A DNA stretch of 12,513 nt from an uncultured Gemmatimonadota bacterium (GCA_946480845.1 CAMLLJ010000068.1:1-12513); one strand, 5' to 3'; numbered from the stretch's first letter, positions 5,505 to 12,513 are shown. The notes: generated by a model from the sequence alone, not told the origin. Numbers and translations are program-made.

Positions 5505-7283
5505 GCTGCCGGCCTCCGGCTCGGGAGCCCCACCCACCGGCACGTCCAGCTCCGCCTCGATCTCCTGGCGGCGCAGCAGTTCCCAATAGCGCCCCGCGGC
5601 CGCCTGCAGCTCCGGGTGCGTGCCGCGCTCCACGACGCGTCCACTCTCGAGCACCAGGATCAGGTCGGCATCCCGCACCGCGGCCAATCGGTGCGAGATG
5701 GTCACGCTGGTGCGGCCCGACAGCGCGCTGCGGAGGCCCTGGAGAATCCGCGCCTCGGTCTGCGCATCCACCGCGCTCAGCGCGTCGTCCAGCACGAAGA
5801 CCGGCGGGTCCTGCGCCAGCGCGCGCGCGATCGCGGTGCGCTGCTTCTGACCGCCGGAGAGGTTGATCCCGCGCTCGCCGAGCATGGCGTCGTAGCCGTC
5901 GGGAAGGGCGGGAATTGCTTCGTCCAGCCGGGCGACGGCTGCGGCACGCTCGAGGCGGCCGTCATCCGGCGCTCCCAGGAGCACGTTCTCGCGCAGCGTG
6001 GCGCTGAAGAGGAACGTCTCCTGGGGCACGAAGCCGACCGCCGTGTGCAGCGCATCGAACGAGATCTCGCGGATGTCCACGCCATCGAGCAGGATGCGCC
6101 CACGGTCCGGGTCGTAGGTCCGCACCAGCAGCTCGGCCAGCGTGCTCTTGCCGCTGCCGGTGGCCCCCACGATCGCGAGCGACGCCCCGGCCGGCAGGTC
6201 GAACGAGACGCCCTCCAGTACCCACCCGCGGTCGGCGGCGGCGGGGTACCTGAACCAGACGTTGTCGAATGTGACCCGGCGGCCGCCTGCAGGGTCGGGA
6301 AGGGGTAACGGATCGGAAGGCTCCGTCACCGCGGGCCGCTGGGCCAGGATCTCGTTGATGCGCCCCATCGAGGCCGCGCCCCGCTGCACCAGGCTGACCA
6401 CCCAGCCCAGCGCGATCATGGGCCAGACCAGCATCGTGAGGTAGACGCCGAACGCGACGAACTCGCCCACCGTCACGGTGCCCGCGATGATCAGCCGGCC
6501 GCCGAGGTAGAGCAGCGCCACGGCGCCCAGCCCGCCCAGGAACGCGAGCAGGGGATGGAACATGCCCTGCACCCGGGCGAGGGCGAGGTTCCTCGCCGAG
6601 TACTCGGCGTTGAGCCGACCGAACTCGTCCAGCTCCGCGCGCTCCTGCCGGTAGGCGCGGACGATCCGGACGCCCGAGAGGTTCTCGAGCGCGTGGCCCG
6701 TGAGCACCGAGAACTGCGCCTGGATGGCCTCGCTCCGCCGGTGGATGGCCGAGCCGAAGAAGGCCATGGCCACGGGGAGCAGGGCCAGCGGCACCAGCGC
6801 CAGCGCGGAGAGGGCGGGGCTGATGTGCACCATGACGGGCACCACGAGGACGGTCCGGACCAGCGTATCCACCAGGTACATGAGGGCCGGCCCCGCAACC
6901 ATGCGCACCGCAAGGAGATCGTTCGTTGTGCGCGCCATCACATCGCCGGTCGGGTACCGGTCATAGAATTCAGCGGATAATCCCTGTATATACCGGTAGA
7001 GGCGATTGCGCAGGTCGTACTCCACCCGGCGGCTGGCACTGTTCAGAAGCTGGCGCATGCCGTACCGGGCCAGGCCGCCCGCCACCGCCACGAGGAGCAG
7101 GAGCAGGACCGATCGTTGTACGGCGGAAAAGGGGGCGCCGGCCTCGAGGGCGTCGATCCCGTGCTGCACGAAGCGGGGCCCGAGCGTGGCGAAGCCGTTG
7201 GAGATGACCACCAGGCCCAGGCCGAGCACGAGGGTCAGGCGGTAGGGGCGGAGGAACGGCAGGAGGGTGTGCAGCTCGCGCAT
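5466..7283 (-). CDS. ABC exporter half-transporter (TMD-NBD) with degenerate Walker B, MdlA/BmrC-like
   Basis: The 605-residue protein fuses an exporter-type membrane domain (about 1-320, six helices) to an ATPase domain (about 335-575). ATPase motifs are Walker A GATGSGKST (373-381), Q-loop FVPQETFLF, signature LSGGQ (475-479), Walker B VFVLDDALSAVD and H-loop His531. Residue 500 is Asp where the catalytic Glu normally follows the Walker B Asp. That pattern marks the degenerate half of heterodimeric exporters such as MdlA, BmrC and TM287, which pair with a second half carrying the Glu. No such partner is adjacent: the neighbours are convergent ccdA and the divergent lipoprotein gene. It could pair with a distant gene or act as a weak homodimer. 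The substrate is unknown; multidrug, lipid or peptide export are family options. An acidic, low-complexity tail (about 580-605) is encoded partly over ccdA. No strong Shine-Dalgarno precedes the ATG. Confidence 0.93.
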   Translation of the reverse strand: MRELHTLLPFLRPYRLTLVLGLGLVVISNGFATLGPRFVQHGIDALEAGAPFSAVQRSVLLLLLVAVAGGLARYGMRQLLNSASRRVEYDLRNRLYRYIQGLSAEFYDRYPTGDVMARTTNDLLAVRMVAGPALMYLVDTLVRTVLVVPVMVHISPALSALALVPLALLPVAMAFFGSAIHRRSEAIQAQFSVLTGHALENLSGVRIVRAYRQERAELDEFGRLNAEYSARNLALARVQGMFHPLLAFLGGLGAVALLYLGGRLIIAGTVTVGEFVAFGVYLTMLVWPMIALGWVVSLVQRGAASMGRINEILAQRPAVTEPSDPLPLPDPAGGRRVTFDNVWFRYPAAADRGWVLEGVSFDLPAGASLAIVGATGSGKSTLAELLVRTYDPDRGRILLDGVDIREISFDALHTAVGFVPQETFLFSATLRENVLLGAPDDGRLERAAAVARLDEAIPALPDGYDAMLGERGINLSGGQKQRTAIARALAQDPPVFVLDDALSAVDAQTEARILQGLRSALSGRTSVTISHRLAAVRDADLILVLESGRVVERGTHPELQAAAGRYWELLRRQEIEAELDVPVGGAPEPEAGSLEPAAEELGRQV

Positions 7284-7332
7284 CGTGCCGGAATGTCGGG
7301 GCGCAGCTCCGGTGAAGCAAGTTCACAACATC

Positions 7333-7343
7333 GAGGAGGAGAG
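7333..7343 (+). promoter_or_regulatory. Strong Shine-Dalgarno of the glycine-zipper lipoprotein gene
   Basis: GAGGAGGAGAG includes a perfect AGGAGG (7334-7339) placed 7 bases before the ATG at 7347. It fixes this start over the in-frame upstream ATG at 7116, which lies inside the divergent ABC gene. It is the only textbook ribosome binding site in the window and suggests high expression. Confidence 0.85.
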
Positions 7344-7346
7344 TGC

Positions 7347-8141
7347 ATGTCGAGAAAGTTGCTGGCAGTGCTCGGCCTGGCCGCGCTGGCGGCCTGTGCC
7401 GACAGCGGGCGCGACGATGCCGCGATGGCCGACAGCCTGAACCGGGATCTCCAGATGGCGCCCGTGGATACGACGGCGGTGCTGGGCGACCGGCCGGCCG
7501 ATACGGCCGCGGCGACGCCGGCGCCGTCAGCCGCCCGTCCCCCGACTCGTCCGCCGGCGGCCCGCCCCCCGGCGCCGGCGCCGGCCACCCAGACGGCGGC
7601 ACCAGCCCCCGCGGCGCGCAGCCTGGCCGCCGGCACCAAGGTCAACGCGACGATCGACGCGGAGATTTCGTCCAAGACCCACAAGCAGGGGCAGACGGTG
7701 GCGGCCCGCGCCGCGAATGACGTGCGCGACGCCGCAGGCCGCGTGGTCATCCCGGCCGGCTCCACCGTCAACCTGACCATCACGTCGATCCGCGAGTCGG
7801 AGAACAAGAGCGACAACACCGGCACGCTGACGCTCGCCGCCAGCAGCGTCGAGATCAACGGGCAGACCTACAACCTGTCCGGCAACGTGACCGGCCTGGC
7901 CACCGAGCTGCGCGACCGGAAGACGGACGTGGGCGATGTGGCGAAGGTCGGCGCCGGCGCCGCGGCAGGTGCCGTGGTCGGCCGCGTGCTGGGCGGCGGC
8001 ACCAAGGGCGCCGTGATCGGCGGTGTGATCGGCGGTGCGGTGGGCGCGCAGCGCGCCAACGAAACCCAGGACCGGGACGTCATCCTGCCGGCCGGGAGCA
8101 CCGTGGTGATCACCCTGGATAATTCCTTCTCGCGCACCTGA
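7347..8141 (+). CDS. Predicted lipoprotein with Pro/Ala linker and glycine-zipper segment
   Basis: This 264-residue envelope protein is of unknown function. It starts with a lipoprotein signal (MSRKLLAVLGLAALAAC; lipobox LAAC, lipidated Cys17). A disordered linker rich in Pro and Ala follows (about 50-95). Next is a compact domain (about 96-190) with KVNATIDAEISSKTHKQGQTV, a VVIPAGSTVNLTI segment and SSVEINGQTYNLSGNVTG. After it comes a glycine-zipper stretch (VGAGAAAGAVVGRVLGGG and GAVIGGVIGGAVGA, about 205-235). The end (VILPAGSTVVITLDNSF) repeats the PAGSTV strand motif of the middle domain. Glycine zippers in envelope lipoproteins, such as the SlyB/Rcp and OmpA-like types, are thought to pack against membranes. 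The middle domain recalls the barrel of VirB10/TrbI-like proteins, but I cannot assign it. The gene is divergent from the ABC gene (63-base gap) and convergent with the transpeptidase, with a hairpin between them. Confidence 0.85.
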   Translation: MSRKLLAVLGLAALAACADSGRDDAAMADSLNRDLQMAPVDTTAVLGDRPADTAAATPAPSAARPPTRPPAARPPAPAPATQTAAPAPAARSLAAGTKVNATIDAEISSKTHKQGQTVAARAANDVRDAAGRVVIPAGSTVNLTITSIRESENKSDNTGTLTLAASSVEINGQTYNLSGNVTGLATELRDRKTDVGDVAKVGAGAAAGAVVGRVLGGGTKGAVIGGVIGGAVGAQRANETQDRDVILPAGSTVVITLDNSFSRT

Positions 8142-8156
8142 CGCGGGAAGGACGCT

Positions 8157-8198
8157 CGAGAAAGCGCCCCATGGCGAAGGCCATGGGGCGCTTTCTCG
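8157..8198. terminator. Perfect 19-bp hairpin, probable bidirectional terminator
   Basis: The arms 8157-8175 and 8180-8198 are exact inverse complements, with a 4-base GAAG loop. The outer part of each arm reads GCGCTTTCTCG at its 3' side on either strand, giving a short T/C run instead of a pure U-tract. The hairpin starts 15 bases after the lipoprotein stop and ends 21 bases before the transpeptidase stop on the other strand, so it can serve both convergent transcripts. Position and perfect symmetry support a terminator or 3'-end stabiliser. Confidence 0.8.
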
Positions 8199-8219
8199 TC
8201 GAGGAACCGGGCGCGACGG

Positions 8220-9968
8220 CTAGTAGCCGGCGCCGGCCCCGCCGTATCTCGGATCGCTCACGCCCTCCCAGCCTGCGCTGGTGCGGATGATGGCCTCCAC
8301 ATCGCCCGTGGTGCCGCCCTCGATCACTTCGTGCCCCAGGGCCCGCAGGCCGGCGATCGTCGCCGGCGTGAAGCCGCCGCGTTCCAGCCGGATCTGGTCG
8401 GGGAGCGCCTGGTGATGCATCCGCGGCGCTGCCACGGCGTCCGCCAGCGACATCCGGTGATCGATCACGTTGGAGATCACGTGATACACCATGGTGATGA
8501 TGCGGGGGCCGCCCGGCGTCCCGACCACCATCAGCAGCTGCCCCCGGGGATCGAGCACCAGGCTCGGCGTCATCGCCGAGAGCATCCGCTTTCCGCCTGC
8601 GACCGCGTTGGCTTCGCCCTGGACCAGGCCGTACATGTTCGGCTTGCCGGGCGCGGTGGCGAAGTCGTCCATTTCGTCGTTGAGCAGGAAGCCGGCCCCG
8701 GAGACGGTGACCGCGCTCCCGTAGCTGTTGTTGAGCGTCGTCGTGCAGCTCACCGAGTTGCCGTCGGCATCCACCACGCTGTAGTGCGTCGTGGAGGCGC
8801 CCTCGCGCGCCGTGGGGTCGAACTTCGGGGTCGGCGTCGCCCGGTCCCCGATCTGGCCGCGCAGCTCGGCGGCATACTCCTTGGAGAGCAGCCGGCCGAG
8901 CGGCATCTGCACGAAGGCGGGGTCGCCCAGGATGGTGTTGCGGTCGGTGAAGGCGCGCCGCATCGCCTCTGCCTCGCGGTGCATCAGGGCCGACGTGCCG
9001 AAGGCCGGCAGCGGGTCGAAGCCCTCCATGATGTTCAGGATCTCTCCCATCGTGACGCCGCCGGAGGAGGCGGGCGGCATCGAGAAGATGGTGTGTCCCC
9101 GGTAGCTGATCCGGATCGGCTCCCGCCATTCGGCCCGGTACGCTTCGAGGTCGGCGTGCGTCATGATGCCGCCGCCCCGCTTCATCTCGGCGACGATGCT
9201 GTCCGCCACCCAGCCGCGGTAGAACCCGTCGCGCCCCTGGTCGCGGATGGCGCCCAGCGTGCGGGCCAGGTCGGGCTGCGTCCAGCGCGTACCCGGCCGC
9301 GGGGCGTGGCCGCTGTCGGGAAGGAAGCTGCGCCGAGACGCGGGGAAGAGGTGCAGCCGGTCGCGGTCGCTCTCGATCGACCGGAAGCGGAAGGAATCGA
9401 CCACGAACCCGTCGCGCGCGAGCCGGATGGCCGGCTCGACCAGGTCGGCGAGCGGCAGCTTGCCGAAACGCCGGTGCGCTTCCAGCATGCCCGCCACCGA
9501 GCCCGGCACCCCGGCAGCGAGATGCCCGATGACACTGAGGTCGCTCGGGTTGCCGTTGCGGTCGAGGTACATGTCGCGGGTGGCGGCGCCGGGCGCCATC
9601 TCGCGGTAGTCGATGGCACTGACGTCGCCGTCCTTCGTGCGCATCACCATGAAGCCGCCGCCGCCGAGGTTTCCCGCCTCGGGGTGCACCACGGCGAGCG
9701 CGAATCCCACGGCCACCGCCGCATCGGTCGCATTGCCGCCGCGGCGCAGGATGTCGCGCCCCACCTCGCTCGCGATCGGGCTGCCGGAGACGACCATCGC
9801 GCTGCTGCCGGTGGTGACGCGGGACCGCCCGGCGTGCCGCCAGGTGGGACTCATGCCCTCGGCCCCTACGGCCGCGGCCCCCGTCGTGCCATCGGTGGCC
9901 CCGCGCCCGGCGCACCCCGACAGGATGACGGCCACGGCAAGAATGCAGCAGGCTGGCAGGTGCTTCAC
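8220..9968 (-). CDS. ggt: Gamma-glutamyltranspeptidase, predicted lipoprotein
   Basis: GGT cleaves or transfers the gamma-glutamyl group of glutathione and related peptides. It is made as a proenzyme that cuts itself before a Thr, which then becomes the nucleophile. The 582-residue product matches the usual length of about 580. The large subunit shows the typical segments PIASEVGRDILRRGGNATDAA, NLGGGGFMV, AAGVPGSVAGM and MPPASSGGV. Self-cleavage is predicted before Thr393 (STTHYSVVDADGNSVS). The small subunit has NDEMDDF, GTPGGPRIITMVYHVI, APRMHHQALPD and a C-terminal SDPR. The start is GTG at 9966-9968, with GAGG 5 bases upstream, giving KHLPACCILAVAVILSGC: a lipoprotein signal with lipobox LSGC. 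The enzyme would therefore be membrane-anchored, while E. coli GGT is a soluble periplasmic protein. The frame stays open upstream across murQ, but that part is shadow. Gene ggt is divergent from murQ. Confidence 0.95.
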   Translation of the reverse strand: MKHLPACCILAVAVILSGCAGRGATDGTTGAAAVGAEGMSPTWRHAGRSRVTTGSSAMVVSGSPIASEVGRDILRRGGNATDAAVAVGFALAVVHPEAGNLGGGGFMVMRTKDGDVSAIDYREMAPGAATRDMYLDRNGNPSDLSVIGHLAAGVPGSVAGMLEAHRRFGKLPLADLVEPAIRLARDGFVVDSFRFRSIESDRDRLHLFPASRRSFLPDSGHAPRPGTRWTQPDLARTLGAIRDQGRDGFYRGWVADSIVAEMKRGGGIMTHADLEAYRAEWREPIRISYRGHTIFSMPPASSGGVTMGEILNIMEGFDPLPAFGTSALMHREAEAMRRAFTDRNTILGDPAFVQMPLGRLLSKEYAAELRGQIGDRATPTPKFDPTAREGASTTHYSVVDADGNSVSCTTTLNNSYGSAVTVSGAGFLLNDEMDDFATAPGKPNMYGLVQGEANAVAGGKRMLSAMTPSLVLDPRGQLLMVVGTPGGPRIITMVYHVISNVIDHRMSLADAVAAPRMHHQALPDQIRLERGGFTPATIAGLRALGHEVIEGGTTGDVEAIIRTSAGWEGVSDPRYGGAGAGY

Positions 9969-10025
9969 TCGGACCTCGGCTGTGTGAGGGGGAGCCCGAG
10001 GTTGCCCCGGGCGACTGACGGCTCC

Positions 10026-10033
10026 TAATTTAG
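10026..10033. promoter_or_regulatory. Candidate -10 region in the ggt/murQ divergent gap
   Basis: The 102-base gap (9969-10070) contains a single AT-rich patch, TAATTTAG. On the plus strand it could be a -10 box (or TAnnTTTG-like element) about 37 bases before the murQ ATG. On the minus strand it reads TAAATT, about 58 bases before the ggt start. No clear -35 boxes or operator palindrome are visible. murQ has no Shine-Dalgarno. Confidence 0.25.
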
Positions 10034-10070
10034 CCCGGTCGCCGTCCCTGCACACTCCCTCACCGCATTC

Positions 10071-10997
10071 ATGGCCGACACGTACCGCGACTCGCGCCTC
10101 ACCGAACGCCGCAATCCGCGCACCCAGAGCATCGATGTCGCGAGCCCTCGCGAGATCGTCGCACTGCTCAACGCCGAGGACGCAGCCGTGCCCGGCGCCG
10201 TTGCGGCCCAGGCAGGCGAGCTGGCGCGCGTCATCGAGCTCGCCGAGGCCGCCTTCCGGGGCGGTGGGCGGCTGCTCTACGTCGGCGCGGGAACCAGCGG
10301 CCGGCTCGGCGTGCTCGATGCGGCCGAATGCCCGCCCACCTTCGGCACGCCGCCCGGCATGGTGGTCGGGATCATCGCCGGGGGCGCACCCGCGCTGGTG
10401 CGCTCGGTCGAGGGCGCCGAAGACGACGTGAACGCGGGACTCACCGTGATGGACGAGCGCCAGGTCACCGCCAGCGATCTGGTGGTCGGCATCGCGGCCA
10501 GCGGAACGACGCCCTACGTGCGCGCCGCGCTCTCGCGGGCGCAGACGCTCGGGGCCCGCACCGCGCTCGTCACCTGCGCGGAGCCGCCCGCGCTGCTGCA
10601 GGAGACCTGCGATGTCTGCGTGGTGCTGCGCGTTGGGCCCGAGGTGGTCACGGGCTCCACCCGCATGAAGGCCGGTACCGCCACCAAGCTCGCGCTCAAC
10701 ACCATCACCACCGGCGCGATGATCCGGCTCGGCAAGGTGTACGGCAACCTGATGGTGGACCTGCGCGCCTGGAACGACAAGCTGGTGGACCGGAGCGAGC
10801 GCATCGTGATGGAGACGACCGGCCTCGGCCGCGCCGAGGCGCGCGCCGCAATCGACGCGGCGGACGGCCGCGTCAAGGTCGCCATCGTGATGGCGCGGCG
10901 CGGCGTGGCGCGGGACGAGGCTGAGCGGCTGATCGAGGAGCACCAGGGCCGGCTCCGCCCGATCGTGGGGGATCCGCCCCCGATGGACCCTGCATGA
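10071..10997 (+). CDS. murQ: N-acetylmuramic acid 6-phosphate etherase
   Basis: MurQ removes the lactyl ether from MurNAc-6-phosphate, giving GlcNAc-6-phosphate and D-lactate in the cytoplasm, the last dedicated step of MurNAc recycling. The 308-residue product has the usual length and one SIS sugar-phosphate domain. It shows TERRNPRTQSIDVASPREIV at the N-terminus, GAGTSGRLGVLDAAECPPTFG (about 73-92) and GIAASGTTPYVRAAL. The second half carries GSTRMKAGTATKLALN and KVYGNLMVDL. Glu86 and Glu117 are spaced 31 residues apart, like the catalytic Glu83/Glu114 of the E. coli enzyme. Its stop overlaps the anmK start (ATGA), so the two are probably translationally coupled. The gene order murQ-anmK-GH3 makes a complete cytosolic recycling route likely. 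Confidence 0.97.
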   Translation: MADTYRDSRLTERRNPRTQSIDVASPREIVALLNAEDAAVPGAVAAQAGELARVIELAEAAFRGGGRLLYVGAGTSGRLGVLDAAECPPTFGTPPGMVVGIIAGGAPALVRSVEGAEDDVNAGLTVMDERQVTASDLVVGIAASGTTPYVRAALSRAQTLGARTALVTCAEPPALLQETCDVCVVLRVGPEVVTGSTRMKAGTATKLALNTITTGAMIRLGKVYGNLMVDLRAWNDKLVDRSERIVMETTGLGRAEARAAIDAADGRVKVAIVMARRGVARDEAERLIEEHQGRLRPIVGDPPPMDPA

Positions 10998-12106
10998 CCG
11001 AGCGCCCCTCTCTCGCGGTCGGCATCATGTCGGGCACCTCGCTCGACGGCGTGGATGCCGCGCTGGTGCGCTTCGCCGACCCGACGCATGCCACCCTGCT
11101 CGGCTTCGTCAGCCGGCCCTACACCGAGCCCGAGCGCGAACAGATCCGCGCGGGCATCCGCGGCGCCGACGCCCGCGCGACGGCGCTGCTCCATGTCTCC
11201 CTCGCCCACTGGGCCGGCGACGCGGTGCAGGAGCTGCTCGCGTCCACGCAGGTGCTCGCCTCCGACCTCGCGCTCATCGCCTTCCCGGGCCAGACCGTCT
11301 GGCACGAACCGCCACTGGTCTCCTGGCAGCTTGGCGAGCCGTCGGTGCTGGCGGAACGCTTCGGCGTGCGGGTGGTGAGCAACTTCCGCGCGCGCGATTG
11401 CGCGGCGGGAGGCCAGGGCGCCCCGCTGGTGCCGATGGCCGACGTGCTCCTCTTCGGCGGCCTCGAGCCGCGGGTGCTGGTCAACATCGGCGGGATGGCC
11501 AACCTGACCTACGTGGCCCGGCGCGCGCAGGAGGAAGGGGCCTTCGCGCTCGATACCGGCCCGGGAGTCGCGCTGATCGACGCCGTGGCACGCATGGTGG
11601 ACCCGTCGCTGCCGTTCGACCGCGACGGCGCGCTCTGCGCGCGGGGCCGCGCCGATGAGCGGCTGCTGGCCGAGCTGCTGGCCGATGAGTACTTCGCGAT
11701 GGAGCCGCCCAAGAGCACCGGCCGCGAACGCTTCGGCGACGCCGTCGCAAGACGGTTGCACGAGCGCGTGCCGGGACCGGACGGCGTCGCCACCGCGGTC
11801 GAGCTGACCGCACGCACGCTGGCCGGAGCCATCGCGCGCTGGACGCCGCCCGCGGAGATCGTGGTGTCGGGCGGGGGCACCCACCATCCCGGGCTCATGG
11901 CATCTTTCCGCGAGCATCTCGCGGGCGCGCGCGGCGCGGCGCCGCGGATCCGCCGCTTCGACGAGCTGTACTTCGACGGCGATGCCAAGGAGGCGGTCGC
12001 CTTCGCCCTGCTCGGCTACCTCACCCTGCATGGGCAGCCGGGCAACCTGCCCGCCGCCACCGGCGCATCGCACCCTCGCGTCCTCGGTTCCATCACTCCG
12101 GCATGA
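10994..12106 (+). CDS. anmK: Anhydro-N-acetylmuramic acid kinase
   Basis: AnmK opens the 1,6-anhydro ring of anhydro-MurNAc and phosphorylates it with ATP, giving MurNAc-6-phosphate for MurQ. The 370-residue product has family length and order: GIMSGTSLDGVDAALV near the N-terminus (phosphate-binding), GQTVWHEPP, SNFRARDCAAGGQGAPLVP, VLVNIGGMANLTYV, LDTGPG, then VVSGGGTHHPGLM. Asp187 in LDTGPG probably corresponds to the catalytic Asp of characterised AnmK proteins. One deviation is that the usual HGQT motif reads PGQT here (Pro98). The ATG overlaps the murQ stop, and its own stop overlaps the GH3 gene start. No Shine-Dalgarno is visible, so translation probably depends on coupling. Confidence 0.96.
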   Translation: MTERPSLAVGIMSGTSLDGVDAALVRFADPTHATLLGFVSRPYTEPEREQIRAGIRGADARATALLHVSLAHWAGDAVQELLASTQVLASDLALIAFPGQTVWHEPPLVSWQLGEPSVLAERFGVRVVSNFRARDCAAGGQGAPLVPMADVLLFGGLEPRVLVNIGGMANLTYVARRAQEEGAFALDTGPGVALIDAVARMVDPSLPFDRDGALCARGRADERLLAELLADEYFAMEPPKSTGRERFGDAVARRLHERVPGPDGVATAVELTARTLAGAIARWTPPAEIVVSGGGTHHPGLMASFREHLAGARGAAPRIRRFDELYFDGDAKEAVAFALLGYLTLHGQPGNLPAATGASHPRVLGSITPA

Positions 12107-12513
12107 GGCAGCGACCCGTCGGCCGCCTGGTCCTCCCCGCGCTGCGCTGGGCGGACGGCACCGGGTTCGGCCACGAGGCGGCGGCCGTCGATGCCGCGCT
12201 CGAGGCCGGTGCCGGCGGCTTCATCATCTTCGGTGGTCCCGCCGGCGAAGTGCGCGCACTTACCGCGTCGCTGGTCGCGCGCGCGGGGCGCCCGCTGCTG
12301 ATCGGCGCCGACCTCGAACGCGGGGCGGGGCAGCAGTTCGCCGGGCTCACCGAGATCCCGCCGCCGCTGGCGCTCGCCTCACTCGGCGATCCCGACGTCA
12401 TTCGCGCGGCCGGCGCCCGCACGGCGCGCGACGCGCTCTCCGTGGGCGTCAACTGGGTATTCGCGCCGGTGGCGGACCTCGACCTGCTCGCCGACAACCC
12501 GATCGTGCAGACG
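12103..12513 (+). CDS. Glycoside hydrolase family 3 protein, NagZ-like, 3' end outside window
   Basis: The N-terminal 137 codons of a GH3 (beta/alpha)8 domain are present and the frame is open to the window edge. GH3 signs are GRLVLPALRWA, AGAGGFIIFGG (strand 2 area), LLIGADLERGAGQQF and NWVFAPVADLDLLADNPIVQ. The KHFPGHG motif and catalytic residues would lie further on. No signal peptide is seen, so the enzyme is likely cytosolic. Its place after murQ and anmK makes a beta-N-acetylhexosaminidase that cuts GlcNAc-anhydroMurNAc (NagZ role) the best guess. Other GH3 specificities remain possible from this fragment alone. The ATG at 12103 overlaps the anmK stop (ATGA). Confidence 0.88.
   Translation, partial: MRQRPVGRLVLPALRWADGTGFGHEAAAVDAALEAGAGGFIIFGGPAGEVRALTASLVARAGRPLLIGADLERGAGQQFAGLTEIPPPLALASLGDPDVIRAAGARTARDALSVGVNWVFAPVADLDLLADNPIVQT

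Noticed and set aside
7980..8050. Short repeats (GGCGGTGTGATCGGCGGTG-like) as a DNA repeat element
   Set aside because: They are explained by the glycine-zipper coding sequence (GAVIGGVIGGAVGA) and are not a separate element.
9969..10943. In-frame upstream extension of ggt across murQ
   Set aside because: The extension adds over 300 residues antisense to the well-supported murQ. The GTG at 9966-9968 with GAGG upstream gives a proper lipoprotein signal.
10514..12073. 519-codon open frame antisense to murQ and anmK
   Set aside because: Both sense genes carry full family motifs; the antisense text is His/Arg-rich and unlike any protein I know.

Overview
The window is about 12.5 kb of very GC-rich (roughly 70% by eye), densely packed bacterial chromosome. 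No tRNA, rRNA, CRISPR array, transposase or phage gene is visible, and no gap between genes exceeds about 105 bases. The genes point to a Gram-negative, didermic organism: a TonB-dependent outer-membrane receptor, two predicted lipoproteins and a muropeptide-recycling operon. Together with the high GC and the frequent lack of Shine-Dalgarno sites, this would fit Gemmatimonadota or a similar phylum. That placement is inference from gene style, not from a marker gene.

Layout, left to right. (1) 3-644 (+): C-terminal end of the primosomal helicase PriA, cut by the window edge. (2) 660-2765 (-): a 701-residue TonB-dependent receptor that closely resembles E. coli YncD/PqqU, the pyrroloquinoline quinone (PQQ) importer. 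(3) 2848-5504 (+): a four-gene operon with start/stop overlaps, encoding an ornithine cyclodeaminase/LOR-SDH family enzyme, an unrecognised 127-residue protein, a Fur-family zinc/iron regulator and a CcdA-type membrane thiol-electron carrier. (4) 5466-7283 (-): an ABC exporter half-transporter whose 3' end overlaps ccdA by 39 bases. Its Walker B motif has Asp where the catalytic Glu normally sits, as in MdlA/BmrC/TM287-type halves, yet no partner gene is next to it. (5) 7347-8141 (+): a predicted lipoprotein with a Pro/Ala linker and a glycine-zipper segment, carrying the only strong Shine-Dalgarno in the window. (6) 8157-8198: a perfect 19-bp hairpin between convergent genes, probably a bidirectional terminator. 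(7) 8220-9968 (-): a gamma-glutamyltranspeptidase predicted to be a lipoprotein. (8) 10071-12513 (+): murQ, anmK and a GH3 glycosidase (NagZ-like, cut by the window edge), joined by ATGA overlaps.

The clearest functional unit is the last one. A cytosolic GH3 hexosaminidase would release 1,6-anhydro-MurNAc from imported muropeptides, AnmK would phosphorylate and open it to MurNAc-6-phosphate, and MurQ would convert that to GlcNAc-6-phosphate. The divergent gamma-glutamyltranspeptidase could supply amino acids from glutathione or gamma-glutamyl peptides outside the cytoplasm, but a link to recycling is only suggested by position.

I see no convincing new multi-gene system. The most useful leads are the orphan degenerate-site ABC half-transporter, the PqqU-like receptor divergent from the cyclodeaminase/Fur/CcdA operon, the unrecognised 127-residue protein in that operon, and the candidate leaderless promoters.
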